From: CAMFTQ01 sp051881615
GTDB lineage: Bacteria; Bacillota; Clostridia; Oscillospirales; Acutalibacteraceae
Assembly (NCBI GenBank): GCA_051881615.1
Contig: JBJEQF010000020.1
Location: 1-49,384 of the forward strand
DNA length: 49,384 bases
Reading direction: 5' to 3'
Below, one piece after another: positions 1 through 7,292 of the stretch (position 1 is the stretch's first letter; each line of letters opens with the position of its first letter). Made by a program: the position numbers and the translations under genes. A model generated the notes under the pieces. That model searched no databases and was not told the origin of the DNA. It saw nothing but the letters and a program-made list of their open reading frames with translations.

Positions 1-548
1 TTTCTAAGCTCGCCTGAAGGAAGTCTTAAAAGAGCCATTCCGTTTTCTTTAGCCATAAGCTGAGCCATATTGCCGGCAGCTCTTGCAAGCTGAGCGCCTC
101 TGCCCGGATAAAGCTCTACGTTGTGAATAAATGTACCTGTAGGGATTGCAGAAAGCGGAAGTGCGTTGCCCGGCTTGATATCTGCGTTCTCGCCAGCAAC
201 TACTGTATCGCCAACCTTAAGACCCTGAGGTGCGATGATGTATGCCTTTTCGCCGTCCTCATACTGAATGAGTGCAATAAATGCCGAACGGTTAGGGTCA
301 TACTCTAAGGTTAAAACCTTAGCAGGAACGTCAAACTTCTGACGTTTAAAATCGATAATACGATATTTTCTGCGGTTGCCGCCGCCTCTGTGACGAACGG
401 TGATTCTGCCGTAGCTGTTACGTCCTGAGTTTTTCTTAATAGGAGCAAGCAAGCTTTTTTCCGGCTCAACCTTTGAAAGAACTGAATAATCAGTAACCGA
501 CATATTACGTCTTGCGTTTGTAGTCGGCTTAAATACTTTTATAGCCAT
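1..548 (-). CDS. rplB: 50S ribosomal protein L2, 3' end missing (runs off window)
   Basis: This is the N-terminal 182 residues of ribosomal protein L2, which binds 23S rRNA near the peptidyl transferase centre and is needed for subunit joining. The translation begins MAIKVFKPTTNARRN and contains the RHRGGGNRRKYRIIDFKR block and the LYPGRGAQLARAAG segment that are typical of bacterial L2. The family is usually about 275 residues, so roughly the last third lies beyond base 1. The start is the ATG at 548-546, preceded by GAGGAGAG. It is the fifth gene of the S10 operon in this window, 79 bases after rplW, the usual bacterial order. Confidence 0.97.
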   Translation of the reverse strand, partial: MAIKVFKPTTNARRNMSVTDYSVLSKVEPEKSLLAPIKKNSGRNSYGRITVRHRGGGNRRKYRIIDFKRQKFDVPAKVLTLEYDPNRSAFIALIQYEDGEKAYIIAPQGLKVGDTVVAGENADIKPGNALPLSAIPTGTFIHNVELYPGRGAQLARAAGNMAQLMAKENGMALLRLPSGELR

Positions 549-627
549 TTGGTTTCACTCTCCTCATGATGGCTTTGCGGGGAAATGGCGTTCCCCATAC
601 ATTCTGCCTATAATGATTTTTACAGGC

Positions 628-918
628 TTACATCATGCCTTCAAAAAATTCAATAGTCTTACTGTCTTCTGTTAAGGTAACAATAGCCTTTTTCCAGCTT
701 TTTGTGTAACCCTCGTATCTGCCCTGACGGCGGAGTCTGCCTCTTACGTTTAATGTATTAACCTTTTTAACATTAACCTTGAAAAGCTCCTCTACAGCCT
801 TGGCAATTTCAACCTTGCCGGCAGTTTTGGCAACTTCAAAAGTGTACTTCTTTTCTGTAGCACCGAGCATACTTTTTTCTGTGATGATCGGACGAATAAT
901 AATATCCTGAGCTATCAT
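628..918 (-). CDS. rplW: 50S ribosomal protein L23
   Basis: L23 sits at the exit of the ribosomal tunnel and provides the docking site for trigger factor and SRP. The 96-residue product has the family opening (DIIIRPIITEKS) and the central KVEIAKAVEELFKVNVKKVNT stretch followed by a basic loop (RGRLRRQGR) and a KKAIVTL strand. The length matches the family. Its ATG overlaps the rplD stop codon by 4 bp, so the two are probably translationally coupled. Confidence 0.97.
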   Translation of the reverse strand: MIAQDIIIRPIITEKSMLGATEKKYTFEVAKTAGKVEIAKAVEELFKVNVKKVNTLNVRGRLRRQGRYEGYTKSWKKAIVTLTEDSKTIEFFEGMM

Positions 919-1538
919 GCGTACACCTCCTCAATCTTGCTGACAGCAGCCTTTACAATAACGAGCTTGTCAGCGTTTAACATATCATATACGTTAAGTG
1001 TGTTTACCTGAGCAGTCTTAACACCCTGAATATTGTTTGCAGACTTGATAATCATATCGTTTACCTCAGGCAGAACGATAAGTGCCTTTTTATCTGCTCC
1101 GATTGCAGTAAGCATATTAGCGATTGTCTTTGTCTTGTAGCTGTCAAGTGTGATAGCGTCAACAACGATAATCTCGTTAGCCTGTGCCTTTGCAGAGAAA
1201 GCAGACTTCATAGCAAGTCTTCTAACCTTTTTATTTACAGAAAATCTGTAATCTCTTGGCTTTGGAGCAAACACAATGCCGCCGTGAGTCCACTGAGGAG
1301 CTCTTGTTGAGCCCTGTCTTGCACGGCCTGTGCCCTTTTGTCTCCAAGGCTTTCTGCCGCCGCCTGAAACCTCGGCTCTTGTCAGTGCAGACTGTGTGCC
1401 CTGACGCTGATTTGCCAGATAATTAACTACCATCTGATGCATTACTGCGGCATTTGGTTCAATTCCGAATACAGCCTCTGAAAGCTCGATTGTGTCGACC
1501 TTTTTGCCGGCCATATCAACAACTGTAATATTTGGCAT
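915..1538 (-). CDS. rplD: 50S ribosomal protein L4
   Basis: L4 lines part of the peptide exit tunnel; in some bacteria it also represses its own operon through the S10 leader. The 207-residue product has the long basic internal loop that reaches the tunnel (RAEVSGGGRKPWRQKGTGRA then GSTRAPQWTHGG) and the globular C-terminal Rossmann-like part. Length and position between rplC and rplW are normal. It overlaps rplW by 4 bp and follows rplC after 16 bases. Autoregulation by L4 cannot be shown here, but the leader upstream of rpsJ does carry a stable hairpin. Confidence 0.97.
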   Translation of the reverse strand: MPNITVVDMAGKKVDTIELSEAVFGIEPNAAVMHQMVVNYLANQRQGTQSALTRAEVSGGGRKPWRQKGTGRARQGSTRAPQWTHGGIVFAPKPRDYRFSVNKKVRRLAMKSAFSAKAQANEIIVVDAITLDSYKTKTIANMLTAIGADKKALIVLPEVNDMIIKSANNIQGVKTAQVNTLNVYDMLNADKLVIVKAAVSKIEEVYA

Positions 1539-1554
1539 TTAAAATCCTCCTCCC

Positions 1555-2187
1555 TTAAGCCTTAACTGTATCTTTGATTACTACAGTACCGCCGTTAGGA
1601 CCCGGGATTGCGCCTTTAATCGCAATAAGATTGTTTTCGGCGTCAACCTTAACAACCGTTAAATTCTGTACTGTAACCTTTTCGGCACCCAAGTGACCTG
1701 CCATCTTCTTGCCCTTCCAAACTCTTGAAGGACTTGAGCAAGCGCCCATTGAACCGCCGTGACGTGCAACAGGACCTGAACCGTGAGTTTCTTTAAGTCT
1801 CTGGAAGTTCCAGCGCTTGATTACGCCGGCATAGCCTTTACCTTTGCTTGTGCCTGTTACGTCAACCTTGTTGCCTGCCTCAAAAGCGTCTGCCTTTACG
1901 ATGTCGCCAACGCTGTAAGCGTCTGTGTCATCAAAGCGGAACTCTTTGAGTACTCTTTTTGGTGCTACGTTAGCCTTGTCAAAATGACCCTTCATAGGCT
2001 TTGTAACCTTGTGTGGCTTTAAGTCGCCGAAGCCAAGCTGAACAGCGCTGTAGCCATCGTTTTCAACTGTTTTCTTCATTGAAACAACGCAAGGGCCTGC
2101 TTCAACAACAGTTACGGGAACAACATTTCCCTTTTCGTCGAAAATCTGTGTCATACCGATTTTCTTGCCGATTATTGCTTTTTGCAT
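1555..2187 (-). CDS. rplC: 50S ribosomal protein L3
   Basis: L3 is an early-assembly protein whose extended loop reaches the peptidyl transferase centre. The 210-residue sequence begins MQKAIIGKKIGMTQIFDEKG and carries the conserved GTSKGKGYAGVIKRWNF segment and the GSMGACSSPSRVWKGKKMAGH loop, both diagnostic. An AGGAGG ribosome binding site precedes the ATG. It lies 78 bases after rpsJ and 16 before rplD, in canonical S10 operon order. Confidence 0.98.
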   Translation of the reverse strand: MQKAIIGKKIGMTQIFDEKGNVVPVTVVEAGPCVVSMKKTVENDGYSAVQLGFGDLKPHKVTKPMKGHFDKANVAPKRVLKEFRFDDTDAYSVGDIVKADAFEAGNKVDVTGTSKGKGYAGVIKRWNFQRLKETHGSGPVARHGGSMGACSSPSRVWKGKKMAGHLGAEKVTVQNLTVVKVDAENNLIAIKGAIPGPNGGTVVIKDTVKA

Positions 2188-2265
2188 AATCTTATATCCT
2201 CCTTATTAGGTTATTGGTTGGCTTTTGCCAACATGACCCTGTCTGCTTGTAGGTTGGAAACGTGA

Positions 2266-2577
2266 TTATAATTTAATCTCGATTTCAACGCCGGCAGGGA
2301 GCTCTAAGCTCATAAGAGCCTCGACTGTCTTGTTTGACGGTCTTAAAATGTCGATAAGACGCTTGTGAGTTCTCATTTCGAACTGCTCGCGGCTATCCTT
2401 GTACTTGTGAACAGCACGAAGGATTGTAACAACCTGCTTCTCTGTAGGAAGCGGAACAGGACCTGATACTCTGGCACCTGTACGCTTAGCTGTTGCAACG
2501 ATTCTTTCAGCTGACTGATCAACCAGCTGATGATCATAACCCTTAAGTCTTATCCTTATTTTTTCCTTGACTGCCAT
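2266..2577 (-). CDS. rpsJ: 30S ribosomal protein S10
   Basis: S10 is a head protein of the 30S subunit and, with NusB, part of the transcription antitermination complex. The 103-residue product has the typical IRIRLKGYDHQLVDQSAERIV opening split by conserved basic residues, the GPVPLPTEK loop and the MRTHKRLIDI segment. It is the first gene of the operon; GGAGG sits 8 bases before the ATG. The leader with promoter and hairpin extends upstream to about 2890. Confidence 0.98.
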   Translation of the reverse strand: MAVKEKIRIRLKGYDHQLVDQSAERIVATAKRTGARVSGPVPLPTEKQVVTILRAVHKYKDSREQFEMRTHKRLIDILRPSNKTVEALMSLELPAGVEIEIKL

Positions 2578-2661
2578 TATCGTCGCCTCCTTAAAAATTT
2601 AGTTGGCGGGCGTGTAACAAAACCTTTACACAATGCCGGGTGTTTCCTACCCTTGCATTAT

Positions 2662-2698
2662 AAAACCCGTTTAACTTTTCAGTTAACCGGGTAGTTTT
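2662..2698 (-). promoter_or_regulatory. hairpin followed by U-run in the S10 operon leader
   Basis: An 11-bp inverted repeat (2665-2675 with 2682-2692, one mismatch) closes a 6-base loop. Read on the minus strand it is followed by GGGTTTTATAAT, so it resembles a weak intrinsic terminator or attenuator in the rpsJ leader, about 90 bases before the start codon. S10 leaders are autoregulated in several bacteria, so an attenuator role is plausible but unproven. Confidence 0.5.
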
Positions 2699-2860
2699 GA
2701 AAAGCGTTAGAGCGCAATACGGCATAGCAACCCCTGTGCCGAATCACTCAACAAATATTCTTTCGCCCGGTTTAAAATCGGACATACTCCACGGAAAAAC
2801 CGGCAAATTGCCGCAACCTCCCGCTTCATCGCATATCTTAATTGCAGTCACGCAAGTGTT

Positions 2861-2889
2861 ATTATAAAGCATAAACACTGCAATTTCAA
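2861..2889 (-). promoter_or_regulatory. putative sigma-A promoter of the S10 operon
   Basis: On the minus strand TTGAAA (2889-2884) is separated by 17 bases from a perfect TATAAT (2866-2861). It would start transcription near 2854 and give a leader of about 280 bases before rpsJ. It overlaps a 60-codon open frame (2744-2926) that I therefore do not call as a gene. The rest of 2700-2983 shows nothing else I can support. Confidence 0.55.
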
Positions 2890-2983
2890 GCATTTCGGGC
2901 AAAATATGCACATAGAACTTTAACAAACATTACACTAAATTTTTGTGCATTTTGACAACAACTTTTTTCATCACCAAACCTTC

Positions 2984-3140
2984 GGGGCATAATCTTTTTG
3001 CCTGCGGCAAAAAGGCTGAAAAGAATTTCGGTCACTTTTTCTTTATGCCCGAATACGCAAAGCTGCTTGCAAACACCGCAAAGGCAAAACTGCAAAAGAA
3101 AATTCTTTGCAGTGCAAGCCTTCGGCTTGCGTTATGCCCC
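2984..3140. repeat. compound palindromic intergenic element
   Basis: Outer arms GGGGCATAA (2984-2992) and TTATGCCCC (3132-3140) are perfect inverted repeats. Each arm contains its own hairpin: TTTTTGCC/GGCAAAAAG on the left and GCAAGCC/GGCTTGC on the right. Inside those lie near-matching AAAAGAATTT blocks in inverted orientation. The right arm covers the stop codon of the small gene 3132-3260. It could be a dispersed palindromic repeat or a complex terminator. Confidence 0.55.
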
Positions 3141-3260
3141 TGCGCCTGCCGTGAACAGTGCCGTTACTAAAACAGAGCCTAAAATAAGTGCGGCGCAAAT
3201 AATTGCAACCACCCTTACAAGCATTTTTCTGCGTTTTTCATAGCTGTTTTTCTTTTTCAT
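3132..3260 (-). CDS. small single-pass membrane protein, 42 residues
   Basis: This short gene has a very basic N-terminus (MKKKNSYEKRRKMLVR) followed by one hydrophobic segment of about 20 residues (VVAIICAALILGSVLVTALF) and a short Ala/Gly tail, then TAA. The ribosome binding site AAGGAAG lies 6 bases before the ATG, which is the best argument that it is real. The expected topology is cytoplasmic N-terminus with one membrane helix. It is divergent from the adenosyltransferase-like gene. I do not recognise a family, and no function is claimed. Confidence 0.6.
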   Translation of the reverse strand: MKKKNSYEKRRKMLVRVVAIICAALILGSVLVTALFTAGAGA

Positions 3261-3290
3261 ATATAACTTCCTTTTTTGTCAAAATTCGCC

Positions 3291-3319
3291 TTGCATTATC
3301 CGCAAATAAAATATAATAT
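3291..3319 (+). promoter_or_regulatory. putative promoter of the adenosyltransferase-like gene
   Basis: TTGCAT (3291-3296) is followed after 17 bases by TAATAT (3314-3319), with an overlapping TATAAT at 3312-3317. It is 35 bases upstream of the chosen start of the next gene and reads in its direction. Confidence 0.45.
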
Positions 3320-3353
3320 ATATGTATAACCAATTTGAAACGGAGTGTTTTTT

Positions 3354-3869
3354 ATGATGCACATATATTACGGTGACGGAAAGGGCAAAACTACCGCCGC
3401 TGTCGGTCTTGCAGTTCGTGCTGTCGGACGGGGCTTTCGGGTTCTTTTCGTTCAGTTTTTGAAAAGCGAGGATTCCGGAGAGCGCACCGCCTTGTCACAG
3501 CTTGACAATATCACACTTACCCCCTGCCCTCTTGAGCTTGATTTCACCTTTAATATGAACGATACCCAGAAGCTGCAAGCATCTAAAATCTTCAGAAGCA
3601 TCTTCGACAGTGCCGTAAAAACGGCTCTCACCGAAAAATACGATATGCTCGTGCTTGACGAGATTTTTTCTGCCATTGAAACGGATATGCTTAAGGAAAG
3701 CGAGGTCTACTCCTTTCTTGCAAACGCTCCCAACAATATGGAGATAGTGCTGACAGGCCACAATCCGCCCGAAAGCATAATAAGCCTTGCCGACTACATT
3801 TCGCATATTGTTAAGGAGAAGCACCCGTATGATAAGGGAATATATGCAAGAAAGGGCATTGAATATTAA
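3354..3869 (+). CDS. cob(I)yrinic acid a,c-diamide adenosyltransferase-like P-loop ATPase
   Basis: The 171-residue product resembles the CobO/BtuR/CobA family, which transfers the adenosyl group of ATP to cobalt in corrinoids. Visible features are an N-terminal P-loop (GDGKGKTTAAVGLAVRAVGRG), a strand with VLFVQFLKSE, the Walker B-like DMLVLDEIFSAI and the VLTGHNPPESI motif, all in family order. The family is usually 170-200 residues, so this is a compact member. I chose ATG 3354 rather than the in-frame GTG 3345 because GGAG at 3342-3345 overlaps that GTG and is correctly spaced for 3354. No other cobalamin genes are in the window, so a salvage role is an inference. Confidence 0.75.
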   Translation: MMHIYYGDGKGKTTAAVGLAVRAVGRGFRVLFVQFLKSEDSGERTALSQLDNITLTPCPLELDFTFNMNDTQKLQASKIFRSIFDSAVKTALTEKYDMLVLDEIFSAIETDMLKESEVYSFLANAPNNMEIVLTGHNPPESIISLADYISHIVKEKHPYDKGIYARKGIEY

Positions 3870-3905
3870 GACAGGAATACCGGCTTAAAGCCGTAACGTC
3901 TTAAT
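3865..3905. terminator. symmetrical inverted repeat spanning both convergent stop codons
   Basis: ATTAAGAC (3865-3872) and GTCTTAAT (3898-3905) are perfect inverted repeats enclosing a second palindrome around 3880-3893 (CGGCTT/AAGCCG). Both TAA stops of the convergent genes lie in the outer arms. It may serve as a bidirectional terminator, though there is no strong U-run. Confidence 0.35.
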
Positions 3906-4566
3906 ATTTAATTGCAATTTCTCCCTGCTTTTTATAAATGCTGTTAGGCGCAACATAACCGCGCACCATTGACAGCGGATATATATTTGTGTTTCTGCCG
4001 ATAACGGTGCCGGGGTTTAATACGCTGTTGCAGCCGACCTCTACGTTATCGCCTATCATTGCTCCGAACTTTTTAACGTTTGTCTTTTTTCTTTTGCCGT
4101 CAACGTCAACAGTTACAAGCGATTTGTCGGATTTTAAATTTGATGTGATAACTCCTGCGCCCGTATGCGCCTTGTAGCCTAAAATACTGTCGCCGATATA
4201 ATTATAGTGCGGAGTCTGCACCTTGTTGAAGAGAATTGAGTTTTTAAGCTCTGTCGAATTGCCCACAACTGCACCCTCGCCTACAATGGCACTTCCTCTG
4301 ATAAATGCACAGTGGCGGATTTCAGCGTCCTTGCAAATAATGAGAGGACCGTTAAGTGATGCGGACGGCGCAACGACGGCGGTTTTTGCAATCCAGATGT
4401 CCTCGCCTATTTTGTCGTACTCGTCCTCACTGAGAGTTGCGCCCAATTTCAGAATAAAATCCTTGATTTTAGGCAAAGCCTCCCAAGGATAAACGATACT
4501 CTCGAAAAGCTCCTTTGCTATTGTCTGATTATAATCGAAAAGATTTACCGCTTTCAGCTGTTCCAT
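3901..4566 (-). CDS. left-handed beta-helix (hexapeptide repeat) acyltransferase-like protein
   Basis: The 221-residue product has a short helical N-terminal part (1-55) and then a run of hexapeptide repeats with the [LIV]-G-x-x-x pattern (AVVAPSASLNGPLIICKDAEIRHC... IVGEGAVVGNSTELKNS ... MIGDNVEVGCNSVLNPGTVIG). This is the fold of GlmU C-terminal domains and related nucleotidyl/acyltransferases. It lacks a Rossmann-type nucleotidyltransferase domain, so it is not a full GlmU. The segment HYNYIGDSILGYKAHTGAGV resembles the GlmU region that contacts acetyl-CoA. A sugar-nucleotide acetyltransferase role is inferred. It stands alone, convergent with the adenosyltransferase-like gene. Confidence 0.65.
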   Translation of the reverse strand: MEQLKAVNLFDYNQTIAKELFESIVYPWEALPKIKDFILKLGATLSEDEYDKIGEDIWIAKTAVVAPSASLNGPLIICKDAEIRHCAFIRGSAIVGEGAVVGNSTELKNSILFNKVQTPHYNYIGDSILGYKAHTGAGVITSNLKSDKSLVTVDVDGKRKKTNVKKFGAMIGDNVEVGCNSVLNPGTVIGRNTNIYPLSMVRGYVAPNSIYKKQGEIAIKY

Positions 4567-4631
4567 ACATATTCCCCTTTATTTTTACTCCGCCGTTTTC
4601 GGCGGTTTTGTTATTTACGAATACTGTTTGT

Positions 4632-4874
4632 TTACTCTGCGTCAAAAAACAGCCATTCGCCCTGTCTGTTTTTGCCTGCCGCAAAATGAATGCTTTTGTC
4701 GCCCATTTCTACCTTATAAACAGAAAAGCCGTATGTGCTTTTTGTTTCGGGATCAACTACTATTGCGCAGTCGCCAACTGTCTGCCATTTCTTTAGAAAC
4801 AAATCGACTCCCTTAATGCAAAAGCTGTCCTTTTGGCTTTTGCCGAGATATTTATATTTTTTCATAAAAATCAA
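4632..4874 (-). CDS. hypothetical protein, 80 residues
   Basis: I do not recognise this protein. It is a soluble, mixed-charge polypeptide with no signal peptide (KKYKYLGKSQKDSFCIKG early; DPETKSTYGFSVYKVEMG in the middle; QGEWLFFDAE at the end), suggestive of a small beta-rich domain. It starts within 4 bases of the PAP2 stop codon, so it is probably translated by coupling. TTG 4874 has AAGGAG 6 bases upstream; ATG 4865, three codons in, is an alternative with a weaker AAGGG. Tight packing and codon use like its neighbours favour a real gene. Confidence 0.6.
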   Translation of the reverse strand: MIFMKKYKYLGKSQKDSFCIKGVDLFLKKWQTVGDCAIVVDPETKSTYGFSVYKVEMGDKSIHFAAGKNRQGEWLFFDAE

Positions 4875-4877
4875 CCC

Positions 4878-5447
4878 TTACTCCTTGATTCCTGCAAGTC
4901 TGTCATTAACCTTGTATTTTCTGAAAACACAGCAAACAAGCACTGCGCACAAAATGCCGAAGAGCATACCGCACAAAACGTCCGTCGGGAAATGCACAAA
5001 GTTGTAAAGGCGTGAGAAGCCTACAAGTGCAGCAAGTGCAAACGCCGCTGTTCCCCATTTTTTGTTATAGAAAAACAACGCAGTAGCCGCCGCAAATGCA
5101 GAGCTTGTATGTCCTGACGGGAAGCTGAAGCTGTTCGGTCTTGATACAAGCATATCAATAAAGCTGTACTCGGGATAATTACAGGGTCGTACTCTGCACA
5201 CCAGATTTTTGATAACAACCTCACCGAGTAAAAATGACATCACAACAGACACAATCATCGCAACGCCGCAGGCACGCGTCTTTTTAGAAAACAGGCAGGC
5301 AACAGAAATCGCAAGCCATATCAAGCCGTATTCGCCTATATGACTTAGTATCGGCATAACGGCGTTTAAAAAATCACACCTAAGGTTTTCATAAATAAAC
5401 ATAAGTATTGAAAAATCAATGCTCGTAATCTGCTCAAAAATATTCAA
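4878..5447 (-). CDS. PAP2-family membrane phosphatase
   Basis: A 189-residue integral membrane protein with about five hydrophobic segments and all three parts of the PAP2 active site: KNLVCRVRP (motif 1, KX6RP), PSGHTSS (motif 2) and SRLYNFVHFPTD (motif 3, SRX5HX3D). Family members dephosphorylate undecaprenyl pyrophosphate, phosphatidic acid or phosphatidylglycerol phosphate on the outer membrane face; the substrate here is not determinable. A TTG at 5456 directly abuts the AGGTGG site, so I prefer the in-frame TTG at 5447, which has 9 bases of spacing. Undecaprenyl-pyrophosphate recycling would be the default guess. It is followed at once by the 80-residue hypothetical. Confidence 0.8.
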   Translation of the reverse strand: MNIFEQITSIDFSILMFIYENLRCDFLNAVMPILSHIGEYGLIWLAISVACLFSKKTRACGVAMIVSVVMSFLLGEVVIKNLVCRVRPCNYPEYSFIDMLVSRPNSFSFPSGHTSSAFAAATALFFYNKKWGTAAFALAALVGFSRLYNFVHFPTDVLCGMLFGILCAVLVCCVFRKYKVNDRLAGIKE

Positions 5448-5663
5448 ATAAATCAACCACCTAATTTATTTACAATTATACCACTTTATTCATTTTGTGC
5501 AACAGATATGCGATATTTTTATAGCTTTAAAATTATGTTTTATGAAAAATTTTTATTGAGCTTATAAGACAACAAAGAAAAATTCAAAAATTCTTAACCA
5601 ACCCAAAACAGTTAGAATGTATAATTCAAGGGTATTTTGTCTATTTTGATCGGAGTGATTTTT

Positions 5664-6473
5664 TTGAGCTACAGGCTTTTAGTAATGGATATTGACGGAA
5701 CATTGACAAATTCTGAAAAGATGATTACGCAGAAAACTAAATCATCACTTAAAAAAATACAACAGCAGGGCATCAAGGTTGCATTAGCGTCAGGCAGACC
5801 TACTCCCGGCATTAAGGCTGTTGCAGACGAGCTTGAGCTTAGCCGTTACGGCGGATTTGTGCTGTCATATAACGGAGCAAAAATAATAGACTGCCGCAGT
5901 AACGAGGCTGTTTACAACAGCGTTCTGCCCCGTGAGCTTTTGCCAGAGATTTATAATTTTGCCGTAGAGCATAAGCTCGGTATTGTCACATACGAAAATG
6001 CCGGAGCAGTATCGGGCAACGGAGTTGACAAATACATTGAGCTTGAAGCAGGAATTAACGGCTTGCCGATAAAAGAGGTTGACAACTTTGTCCGTTACGT
6101 TGATTTTGATGTAAACAAATGCCTTATGACAGCCGACGGTGATTATCTTGCGGCGGTTGAGCCTGTGATGAAAGAAAAATACGGCGACAGACTGAGAATT
6201 TTTCGCAGCGAGCCTTATTTTCTTGAGGTTATGCCGCAGGGTATAGACAAGGCAAATTCGCTCAATCACCTTTTAAAGCACCTTAACTTAACTAAGGACG
6301 AGATGATTTGCTGCGGCGACGGCTTTAACGACCTTTCTATGATACAGTACGCGGGACTGGGAGTAGCTATGGAAAACGCCCAGCAGTGTGTAAAGGATTC
6401 AGCTGACTTTATCACGCTTTCAAACGATAATGACGGCGTTGCATATGTTATCGAGAAGTTTATTTTAAGCTGA
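5664..6473 (+). CDS. Cof-type HAD-IIB sugar/nucleotide phosphatase
   Basis: A 269-residue cytoplasmic HAD hydrolase. Motif I is VMDIDGTLTN near the N-terminus, motif II SGRPTPGI around residue 45, and motif III/IV is the CCGDGFNDLSMIQYAGLGVAM stretch near residue 220, with the large type IIB cap in between (residues about 85-190). This architecture matches Cof/YidA proteins that dephosphorylate sugar phosphates, FMN or PLP in vitro. TTG 5664 is chosen because GGAG at 5652-5655 is 8 bases upstream; a longer frame from 5637 would bury that site. Substrate unknown; it appears monocistronic. Confidence 0.85.
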   Translation: MSYRLLVMDIDGTLTNSEKMITQKTKSSLKKIQQQGIKVALASGRPTPGIKAVADELELSRYGGFVLSYNGAKIIDCRSNEAVYNSVLPRELLPEIYNFAVEHKLGIVTYENAGAVSGNGVDKYIELEAGINGLPIKEVDNFVRYVDFDVNKCLMTADGDYLAAVEPVMKEKYGDRLRIFRSEPYFLEVMPQGIDKANSLNHLLKHLNLTKDEMICCGDGFNDLSMIQYAGLGVAMENAQQCVKDSADFITLSNDNDGVAYVIEKFILS

Positions 6474-6528
6474 TAAGAAAGCGCCTGTATTATCACCAAG
6501 ATTTCACATTCTTTTCACCAAATTTCGC

Positions 6529-6556
6529 TTGTAATTATCCCAAAACGTGCTATTAT
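6529..6556 (+). promoter_or_regulatory. putative promoter of the UspA-like gene
   Basis: TTGTAA (6529-6534), 16 bases, TATTAT (6551-6556). It lies upstream of the palindromic element 6576-6731, so that element would be transcribed as part of the 5' untranslated region of the gene starting at 6772. Confidence 0.4.
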
Positions 6557-6575
6557 ATAGTTGGAAGGGATATTG

Positions 6576-6731
6576 TACTAATACCTAATAAAAAGCAGAC
6601 AATCTTTGCGGTCTAATTTCCGCAATACTGCGTTGTCGTCCTTGCAAGGCGTCAGCCTTGCGGCGTCCTCCGCCTTGTCTTGCAAAAATTTTCCTCGCAA
6701 ATATCAGTCTACTTTCTATCAGGAATTAGTA
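6576..6731. repeat. MITE-like element with 25-bp imperfect terminal inverted repeats
   Basis: The ends TACTAATACCTAATAAAAAG (from 6576) and the complement of the stretch ending at 6731 match at 21 of 25 positions when aligned by hand. The similarity continues inward (TTTGCG...AATTT..GCAA in both arms), so the whole 156-bp unit folds as a long imperfect hairpin. There is no open reading frame inside. Such non-coding elements are usually mobilised in trans; no target-site duplication is obvious. Confidence 0.6.
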
Positions 6732-6771
6732 TTAACTGTCATCAACGGACAGACACAATGGAGGTGATAAG

Positions 6772-7182
6772 ATGAAATCCGATAAAAAGCCGTCAGTGTT
6801 AGTCTGCGTTACAGGTCAGTACGACTGCGACCGACTTATCAGAGAAGGTTACAACACTGCGGTTGAACAAAACCTTGAGCTTCACGTGCTTATGGTTCAC
6901 AAGCCTATCAGCGACTATGCCTTTTTAGGTGCAGAGGCAGAGTACCTTTACCGTGTTACAAAGGAGCTTGGCAGTGATATGACGCTGATGTTCAGCGACA
7001 ACCCTGCTCAGACTGCCGTTGACTATGCAAAATCAATTCACGCAAAACAGCTTGTAACAGGTATGAGCGACGGCTCGCCGAACAACTTTGTTTATACAGT
7101 AAGCACACTTGCACCACACTTACCGATTAAAATGGTATCAAAGGATAATATTGTTTATACATACGATGTTAAATTTGTCTGA
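6772..7182 (+). CDS. universal stress protein (UspA)-like domain protein
   Basis: A 136-residue soluble protein with an alpha/beta pattern: SVLVCVTGQYDCDRLIREGY at the N-terminus, a second strand LELHVLMVHKP, then a helix-rich middle and LVTGMSDGSPNNFVYTVS near the C-terminus. It resembles the Usp-type domain found inside KdpD sensor kinases and stand-alone UspA proteins. The usual ATP-binding G-2x-G-9x-G(S/T) motif is not clear, so nucleotide binding is doubtful. The start has a strong GGAGGTGAT site. The gene is probably monocistronic, with a long leader containing the MITE-like element. Confidence 0.6.
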   Translation: MKSDKKPSVLVCVTGQYDCDRLIREGYNTAVEQNLELHVLMVHKPISDYAFLGAEAEYLYRVTKELGSDMTLMFSDNPAQTAVDYAKSIHAKQLVTGMSDGSPNNFVYTVSTLAPHLPIKMVSKDNIVYTYDVKFV

Positions 7183-7240
7183 CGCCCTTTCTTAGTCAGA
7201 GTTAATATAAAATCTATGAGCTGTTACAATAAGCTCCTTA

Positions 7241-7275
7241 AAAAATCCCACCGAGTTTAGTCGATGGGATTTTTG
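7241..7275. terminator. bidirectional intrinsic terminator
   Basis: AAAAATCCCACCGA and TCGATGGGATTTTT form a hairpin with one internal mismatch and a 5-6 base loop. U-runs follow on both strands, so it can end both the UspA-like gene and the convergent gene at 7293-7796. Confidence 0.85.
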
Positions 7276-7292
7276 TCATATAGTCATATATT

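Noticed and set aside
2744..2926. 60-codon minus-strand frame upstream of rpsJ
   Set aside because: The likely S10 promoter lies inside it, no ribosome binding site is evident, and no family is recognised.
2886..3095. Frames on both strands through the compound palindrome (for example LFAAGKKIMPRRFGDEK)
   Set aside because: They are readings of palindromic repeat DNA and have no translation signals.
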